9,083 nucleotides of DNA from an uncultured Bacteroidales bacterium (GTDB lineage Bacteria; Bacteroidota; Bacteroidia; Bacteroidales; UBA4417), in the NCBI GenBank assembly GCA_937965665.1, contig CALCJE010000268.1:1-9083 (forward strand), in the 5' to 3' direction. The notes under the pieces were generated by a model. That model saw only the letters and a program-made list of their open reading frames with translations. It was not told the DNA's origin and searched no databases. Numbering within the stretch: the first letter of the stretch is position 1; each line of letters starts with the position of its first letter. Position numbers and translations under genes: made by a program. Of this stretch, positions 4,879-9,083 are shown piece by piece.

Positions 4879-5749
4879 ATAAACGCCGGAGTATGGCATC
4901 ATCCATTTTGCCATTGGCCTGGTGAATCAGCACTTTCTTGATTTCACTCAGCTGTGTATTGCTCTTTTCGAGACAAGCTTTTATCGCCTGGGGTACTGTT
5001 TCGAGCGCATACTGGTATAACCTGCGACCATTCATTTTTAGGAAGAGTGCATTTGCATCCTTAAAATCGGGATTATACGATTTGTCCATATGTAGCATTT
5101 TCGAATACAGGAACGTGTCCGAACGTGTTGAATGTGCCAGTATTCCAACAGGAGTTTCGCTGATCCTGGCTTCCATAATTACGGCTCCGGCTCCGTCAGC
5201 ATACAACATGCTGTCGCGGTCATGCGGGTCCGAAATCCGTGAAAGCGATTCGGCGCCTATGACCAGGATTTTTTTTGCATCGCCTGATTTAATAAAATAA
5301 TCAGCCTGTATTACAGCCTGCAGCCAGCCCGGGCACCCGAATGTAATATCGTATGCAATGGTGCTGGGATTTTTTATTTCAAGTTTATGTTTTACGCGGG
5401 CTGCCAGGCTGGGAACAAAATCCGACCGGTTGTTATCAAACTTAACATCACCGAAATTATGTGCTACTATAATATAGTCAAACTCTTCCTTTTCGATGTT
5501 TGCCGTGTTTATAGCTTCAACAGCGGCCAGAAAAGCCATATCTGATGTAACTTTATGATCAGTTATGTATTGCCTTGTCGAAATGGTGGTTATTTCCTCG
5601 AATTTGTCAATAATCTCCTGGTTGGTTTTGTCTAACCGGGTTCCATCTGTATCGTAAAACTCATGGTTGAGAAAACTCTCATTTGTAACTTTTCGTGATG
5701 GGATATAGCTCCCGGTTCCGGAAATAATGCTGTAAATGGAATGGCTCAT
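4870..5749 (-). pseudogene. 5' part of a beta-ketoacyl-ACP synthase III (fabH-like) gene, interrupted by the IS
   Basis: KAS III enzymes start fatty-acid or related chains by condensing an acyl-CoA with malonyl-ACP in the cytosol. The fragment keeps the thiolase-fold N-terminus (SIYSIISGTGSYIPSRKVTNESF), the active-site cysteine C139 in AYDITFGCPGW, the ADGAGAVIMEA loop, and catalytic histidine H276 in LIHQANGKMDD. It lacks the third triad residue, Asn, which lies in the fragment at 3224-3435. Reading on into the IS adds SLLND and stops at 4853-4855. The restored gene would encode 360 residues from the ATG at 5749, normal for Bacteroidota KAS III. A TTG nine bases upstream (5758) is in frame but less likely. 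As a truncated protein missing about 67 C-terminal residues it is very probably inactive. No other fatty-acid gene adjoins it, so it may be an accessory paralogue rather than the essential FabH; this is inference. Confidence 0.92.
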
Positions 5750-5841
5750 TGTGTTCAAATCTGCTTTTTGTTAATTTTTTAGTTAAGTCATATACAAGCA
5801 GAGACAATCTAATTTTGAACATCAGTACTTCTATGATGCTA

Positions 5842-5873
5842 TAAAGATACGATTTTTTTTTGTGCAAATGCAA
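5842..5873 (-). promoter_or_regulatory. Candidate promoter of the fabH-like gene
   Basis: On the minus strand TTG (5873-5871) is followed after 21 bases by TATCTTTA (5849-5842), one mismatch from TAnnTTTG. A run of nine A lies between the boxes. The inferred start leaves a leader of roughly 85 bases before the ATG at 5749. The kinase terminator just upstream makes an independent promoter likely, but the boxes are imperfect. Confidence 0.4.
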
Positions 5874-5904
5874 TGTGCAGTTCATCCCGGGATGGTAAAC
5901 AGGC

Positions 5905-5932
5905 ATAAAAAAAACCGGCATTGCCGGTTCTT
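5905..5932 (-). terminator. Intrinsic terminator of the histidine kinase gene
   Basis: AACCGGC (5913-5919) and GCCGGTT (5923-5929) form a 7-bp GC-rich stem around ATT. On the minus strand it is followed by eight T (plus-strand A-run 5907-5914, partly within the stem). It lies 19 bases beyond the kinase stop codon and separates the kinase from the fabH-like gene. Confidence 0.85.
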
Positions 5933-5947
5933 TCAGTTGATTTGTTG

Positions 5948-7654
5948 TTAGTTACTGTGTTTTTTTTGACCCCATTTTATGAGTACATCCTGTACATCTT
6001 TAAACCGTATGGGCTTCGAAAGATAGTCGACCATACCTGCTTCAAGGAATCGTTCCCTGTCACCTGGCATGGCATTGGCTGTGATGGCAATGATGTGGGG
6101 GCGCACATCTTCAGGATATTTCTCAATAATGGCCTGTGTGGCTTCCAGTCCGTTCATTACCGGCATCTGAACATCCATCAGTATAATATCGAATGATTTG
6201 TGTTCCATGATTTCAAGCGCTTTCCGTCCGTTTTCAACGGCATCAATGGCATAACCCATTTTACGCATCAGGGTAACAACAAGTTCCTGGTTGGTGAAAT
6301 TATCCTCGGCCAGCAGAATACTCAACGGAAGTTTGTCCGACAGCTTTTTATCGACACTGTGGTCGGCAATGTTCTTTTTGCGATTCCTGTTTTCGGACAT
6401 TACACTCAGCACCAGCTCGAAAAGGTCGGTGAGCTTAACAGGTTTTGTAAGTTGCGCATCGAAAAGTCCCTTAGGCAGATCGTTCACTTTGCCTACGGAG
6501 GATACCAGGATGAATGGCATATCGCCTTTAAACGGTATTTCGCGTATGGTTTGAGCCAGTTCTATTCCATTGGAACCGGAGGCTTGCATATCAAGAATCC
6601 CCAGGTCGAAATAGGTATCTTCGTTATCAATTATCCGTATTGCTTCCTTAGCACTGGAAGCGGTGAAAGCTTTCATGCCCCAGGCTTCGAATTGAACAGT
6701 AAATATCTGCCTCGAAGTCTGATCGCTGTCCACAATAAGCACCCGGCTTCCGCGAAGTTCGGGTATTTGCCCGCGGATATAAAGTTTGGTGGTGGGGGTA
6801 TCGGCTATTTTCAGTTTCACGGTAAAAAAGAACGTAGCTCCCTTGCCCGGTGAACTTTCGGCCCAGATTTTTCCACCCATCAGTCCAACCATATGTCGTG
6901 CAATGGCAAGTCCTAATCCTGTGCCCCCGTAGCGGCGCGAAACAAATGATTCGCCCTGGGTAAAGGCTTCGAAAATGAGAGAAAGTTTTTCTTTCTGAAT
7001 TCCTATGCCACTGTCTTTTACCGAAAAGAGCAGCTCGCAGTATTCATTGGTTTGCGATTTCTTTTCTACAGAAATAAAGATTTCGCCTTCGTCAGTGAAT
7101 TTTATGGCATTGTTAATCAGGTTACCCAGCACCTGGCGCAGCCTTTTCATATCTCCGATCAAAAACGGTGGGGCCTCTGGCTGCAGCATATAGAGCAGGT
7201 CTATGCCTTTTTCAATTGCTTTAATTGCGTATATATCGAGTGCTTCCTCAATGCATTTACGAAGTTCGAATGAACTCTCATCGAGCATGAGTTTGTCGGC
7301 TTCAATTTTCGAAAAGTCGAGAATGTCGTTGATAATCGACATCAGGTTATCAGCACTGATTCTGAGCGTTTCGAGGTAGTTATGCTGCTCCGGTGTTATT
7401 TTGGTATCGAGGAGCAAACTGGTCATGCCCACAATTCCATTCATAGGAGTGCGTATTTCATGACTCATCATCGAAAGGAAGTCGGACTTAATGCGGTTGG
7501 CTCTTTCAGCCTGTTGTTTTATCTCTTCTGCTTCCTGCTCAAGTTTCTCAAAATCTTTCTGTTTCAGGAGATCCTGCTGGATCCTTTCATTTTCTGATTT
7601 AAGTCTTTCTATCTCCTGTCGCAGTGAGTTAATATCATTCGAATCCAAATTCAT
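5948..7654 (-). CDS. Soluble hybrid histidine kinase (coiled coil, HisKA, HATPase, two receiver domains)
   Basis: A cytosolic signalling kinase of 568 residues that should autophosphorylate on His and pass the phosphate to attached receiver domains. Residues 5-55 are a charged coiled coil (LRQEIERLKSENERIQQDLL). The dimerisation domain has the H-box SHEIRTPMNG with H65. The ATPase domain has the N-box GNLINNAIKF, the D-box KDSGIGI (D214) and the G-box GGTGLGL (243-249). Receiver 1 spans about 304-420, with phospho-acceptor D355 in LGILDMQ and K404; its acidic pocket reads VDSD rather than the usual adjacent acidic pair. Receiver 2 spans about 444-562 and is canonical: LLAEDN, D494 in ILMDVQMPVMNG, and K547 in LSKP. 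There is no membrane segment, PAS, GAF or HAMP domain, so the input is unknown, perhaps a partner bound by the coiled coil. The frame also opens at a TTG (7684), but a perfect TATATTTG box overlaps that codon, so the ATG at 7654 is the start. Terminators on both sides make it a single-gene unit. Confidence 0.93.
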   Translation of the reverse strand: MNLDSNDINSLRQEIERLKSENERIQQDLLKQKDFEKLEQEAEEIKQQAERANRIKSDFLSMMSHEIRTPMNGIVGMTSLLLDTKITPEQHNYLETLRISADNLMSIINDILDFSKIEADKLMLDESSFELRKCIEEALDIYAIKAIEKGIDLLYMLQPEAPPFLIGDMKRLRQVLGNLINNAIKFTDEGEIFISVEKKSQTNEYCELLFSVKDSGIGIQKEKLSLIFEAFTQGESFVSRRYGGTGLGLAIARHMVGLMGGKIWAESSPGKGATFFFTVKLKIADTPTTKLYIRGQIPELRGSRVLIVDSDQTSRQIFTVQFEAWGMKAFTASSAKEAIRIIDNEDTYFDLGILDMQASGSNGIELAQTIREIPFKGDMPFILVSSVGKVNDLPKGLFDAQLTKPVKLTDLFELVLSVMSENRNRKKNIADHSVDKKLSDKLPLSILLAEDNFTNQELVVTLMRKMGYAIDAVENGRKALEIMEHKSFDIILMDVQMPVMNGLEATQAIIEKYPEDVRPHIIAITANAMPGDRERFLEAGMVDYLSKPIRFKDVQDVLIKWGQKKHSN

Positions 7655-7681
7655 ACTGGTACAGCGTGTTAATAAATCAAG

Positions 7682-7689
7682 CAAATATA
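7682..7689 (-). promoter_or_regulatory. -7 promoter element of the kinase gene
   Basis: Minus-strand TATATTTG is a perfect TAnnTTTG box, 27 bases before the ATG at 7654. No TTTG is found at the expected distance upstream, so only half of the promoter is consensus. It decides the start codon, because the in-frame TTG at 7684 lies within the box and so upstream of the expected transcription start. Confidence 0.55.
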
Positions 7690-7761
7690 GCGATAAAATT
7701 GTGGTTTTAGTTTTTGTTGAAAAAATATTCTGTTTTGCGTATAGTATCCTAATGGCTGCAC

Positions 7762-7799
7762 AAAAAAAACTGCTTCCGGTTGAGGAAGCAGTTTTAACA
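7762..7799 (-). terminator. Strong intrinsic terminator of the hydrogenase operon
   Basis: A perfect 12-bp stem, AAAACTGCTTCC (7766-7777) against GGAAGCAGTTTT (7784-7795), with loop GGTTGA. On the minus strand it ends in a run of eight T. It lies 39 bases past the NuoE-like stop and closes the minus-strand hydrogenase genes. Confidence 0.9.
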
Positions 7800-7834
7800 A
7801 TTTGCAGTGATTAATTATGCTTGCGAAGTTATAA

Positions 7835-8317
7835 TCATGCCTGTTTGTATTCCTTAATGATATCTTTAACACCATCAGGCGATACACGGCCATACACTTT
7901 TTCGCCAACCATTACCACAGGCGCAAGTCCGCAGGCACCTACACAGCGCAGGCAGCTGAGCGAAAATTTGCCGTCAGGGGTTGTTTTGCCAACAGAGATA
8001 TCGAGTATGCGTTTAAACTCGTCGAGTACTTTTTCGGCACCACGCACATAACAAGCCGTTCCCATGCAAATGCTGATCGGGAATTCGCCTTTGGGTATCA
8101 TGGTGAAGAAAGAGTAGAAAGTAACAACACCATAAACATGGGCAACCGAGCAGTTGAGGTTTTTGGCTATAATTTCCTGTACTTCGGCCGGTAAATATCC
8201 CAGTAAGGATTGTGTTTTATGCAGCACATTGATCAGCTCGCCTTTCTCGTTGTTGAACTCTTTGCAGATGGCTTCGATCTGCGAAACCTTCTGATCACTT
8301 ATTTTTATATTTGCCAT
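7835..8317 (-). CDS. NuoE/HydC-like [2Fe-2S] electron-transfer subunit
   Basis: A 160-residue cytosolic thioredoxin-like ferredoxin of the complex I 24-kDa family (NuoE), here most likely the small subunit of an NAD(H)-linked [FeFe] hydrogenase, comparable to Thermotoga HydC (about 160 residues). The N-terminal helical domain includes KGELINVLHKTQSLLGYLP and the conserved HVYGVVTFYSFF. The four cluster ligands have the expected spacing: C84 and C89 in ICMGTACYVRG (C-x4-C), and C125 and C129 in CVGACGLAPV (C-x3-C). An extra cysteine, C122, precedes them. It starts 40 bases after the hydrogenase stop on the same strand, so the two are probably co-transcribed, and it is the last gene before the terminator. 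No other complex I subunits adjoin it, which favours a hydrogenase partner over respiratory complex I. The NuoF-like flavoprotein it should contact is not in the window. Confidence 0.9.
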   Translation of the reverse strand: MANIKISDQKVSQIEAICKEFNNEKGELINVLHKTQSLLGYLPAEVQEIIAKNLNCSVAHVYGVVTFYSFFTMIPKGEFPISICMGTACYVRGAEKVLDEFKRILDISVGKTTPDGKFSLSCLRCVGACGLAPVVMVGEKVYGRVSPDGVKDIIKEYKQA

Positions 8318-8357
8318 ATCGTTTTTTCTTTAAAATGATTTACCTGCAATTCCTTGC

Positions 8358-9083
8358 CTATTCGTCAATTTCGGCGGGTTTGCTTTTATCGAAGTAATGG
8401 GTGTGCAACAGGTGATGCGATTTTTCGCTCATCGGTTTGCCAAGGAATTCGGCATATAACTGCTGAATGTATGGGTTTTCGTGCGATTTGCGGATGGTTT
8501 TACCTGAGTCTTCGCTGTAAATGGCTTTCTGACGGGCCATAAGTATGCTGGTATCACCGTGGTGCAGTGGCTGTCCGCCTCCGCCGATACATCCGCCCGG
8601 GCATGCCATAATTTCGATGGCGTGGTATTGCGATTTGCCGTCTTTAATATCCTGCAGTAATTTACGGGCATTCCCTAACCCGTGAGCAATACCGATTTTG
8701 ATCGGGGTTCCGTCGAAATCTACTGTTGCTTCACGAATCCATTCCATACCACGCAGTTGTTTGAAATCAACCTTGGCGAGTGTTTTGCCTGTAAAAATTT
8801 CATAGGCAGTACGTGCTGCAGCTTCAATAACACCACCGGTTGTCCCGAAGATAACACCAGCTCCGGTCGATTCGCCCATCGGTCGGTCGAAATCCTGGTC
8901 GGGTAAACTGTTGAAATCAATATTTGCCTGCTTGATCAGGTGGGCAAGTTCGCGGGTCGAAACAGCGTAGTCAACATCAGGATTACCATTGGTTGAAAAT
9001 TCGTCGCGCTGGCATTCGTATTTTTTTGCCAGGCAGGGCATAATAGAAACAACTACCAGGTTTTCGCGTTTAATACCCAGTTT
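8358..9083 (-). CDS. [FeFe] hydrogenase catalytic subunit, C-terminal part (runs off the window)
   Basis: The visible 241 residues are the C-terminal part of an iron-only hydrogenase, which reversibly converts protons and electrons to H2 at the H-cluster. The frame is open to the window edge, so N-terminal ferredoxin-like domains and the first H-cluster motif (TSCCPxW type) lie outside. The second motif is present as SIMPCLAKKYECQRDE near visible residues 13-28, with its cluster Cys and Lys. The third is present as EIMACPGGCIGGGGQP (about 157-172), with both cluster cysteines. FGTTGGVIEAAAR, in between, is also typical. The C-terminal small-subunit-like domain ends with the conserved-looking SHHLLHTHYF. 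The intact motifs indicate a catalytic rather than a degenerate sensory enzyme. Together with the NuoE-like gene it suggests a multimeric NAD(H)-linked, possibly electron-bifurcating (HydABC-type) enzyme; the bifurcating role is inference. Confidence 0.94.
   Translation of the reverse strand, partial: KLGIKRENLVVVSIMPCLAKKYECQRDEFSTNGNPDVDYAVSTRELAHLIKQANIDFNSLPDQDFDRPMGESTGAGVIFGTTGGVIEAAARTAYEIFTGKTLAKVDFKQLRGMEWIREATVDFDGTPIKIGIAHGLGNARKLLQDIKDGKSQYHAIEIMACPGGCIGGGGQPLHHGDTSILMARQKAIYSEDSGKTIRKSHENPYIQQLYAEFLGKPMSEKSHHLLHTHYFDKSKPAEIDE

Noticed and set aside
4853..5758. The 5' fabH-like fragment as a complete shorter gene of 301 codons
   Set aside because: Its last five codons and stop come from the IS inverted repeat, it lacks the catalytic Asn, and the missing C-terminus is found on the other side of the element.
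6200..6853. Plus-strand open frame of 217 codons opposite the kinase gene
   Set aside because: It lies entirely antisense to a well-supported two-component protein and has no recognisable domain; several other shadows (389-700, 1132-1545, 4938-5300) were dropped for the same reason.
7655..7684. Longer kinase starting at the in-frame TTG at 7684
   Set aside because: A perfect TATATTTG promoter box overlaps that codon, so the message would start downstream of it; the ATG at 7654 fits.
5948..9083. A single operon joining the hydrogenase genes and the kinase, implying that the kinase regulates hydrogenase
   Set aside because: A strong 12-bp terminator (7766-7795) and a separate -7 box (7682-7689) lie between them, so they look like independent units.

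Overview
The window reads as anaerobic Bacteroidota (Bacteroidales/Marinilabiliales-like) DNA, probably from a draft or metagenomic contig. The phylum call rests on promoter elements of the Bacteroidota type (TTTG-N19-TAnnTTTG before the tRNA, TAnnTTTG before the kinase and the transposase), weak Shine-Dalgarno signals, a small GIY-YIG protein of a type common in that phylum, and protein style. A catalytic [FeFe] hydrogenase with a NuoE-like partner points to a fermentative anaerobe. The first 49 bases are not biological: they are an untrimmed Illumina TruSeq adapter with index, so the left edge is a contig end.

Layout. Plus strand: a DMT/EamA transporter (147-1082), a saccharopine dehydrogenase-family oxidoreductase (1154-2293), and a CAT-anticodon tRNA with its own consensus promoter and strong terminator (2367-2521). 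Right after the terminator come a 92-residue GIY-YIG nuclease (2528-2806) and a second, degenerate copy of the same tRNA (2851-2929) with its own terminator. Minus strand, read right to left: the C-terminal part of an [FeFe] hydrogenase (8358 to the window edge), a NuoE/HydC-like [2Fe-2S] subunit (7835-8317) ending at a 12-bp hairpin terminator, a soluble hybrid histidine kinase with two receiver domains (5948-7654) ending at its own terminator, and a KAS III (FabH-like) gene broken by an insertion sequence.

Two structures stand out. First, a complete 1434-bp IS4-family element (3436-4869; 19-bp imperfect inverted repeats; 9-bp target duplication ATAAATTAT) sits inside the fabH-like gene. Removing it with one copy of the target repeat restores one uninterrupted reading frame of 360 codons from the ATG, with the Cys-His-Asn triad. 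Second, the GIY-YIG gene lies between a good tRNA and a decayed copy; the two share a perfect 31-bp direct repeat covering the tRNA 3' end, at a 443-bp period. This looks like a very small tRNA-associated cassette whose insertion would leave the tRNA 3' end intact.

The hydrogenase pair probably works in NAD(H)-linked H2 metabolism, with a NuoF-like partner expected outside the window. The kinase has its own promoter and a terminator separates it from the hydrogenase genes, so adjacency does not prove that it regulates them.
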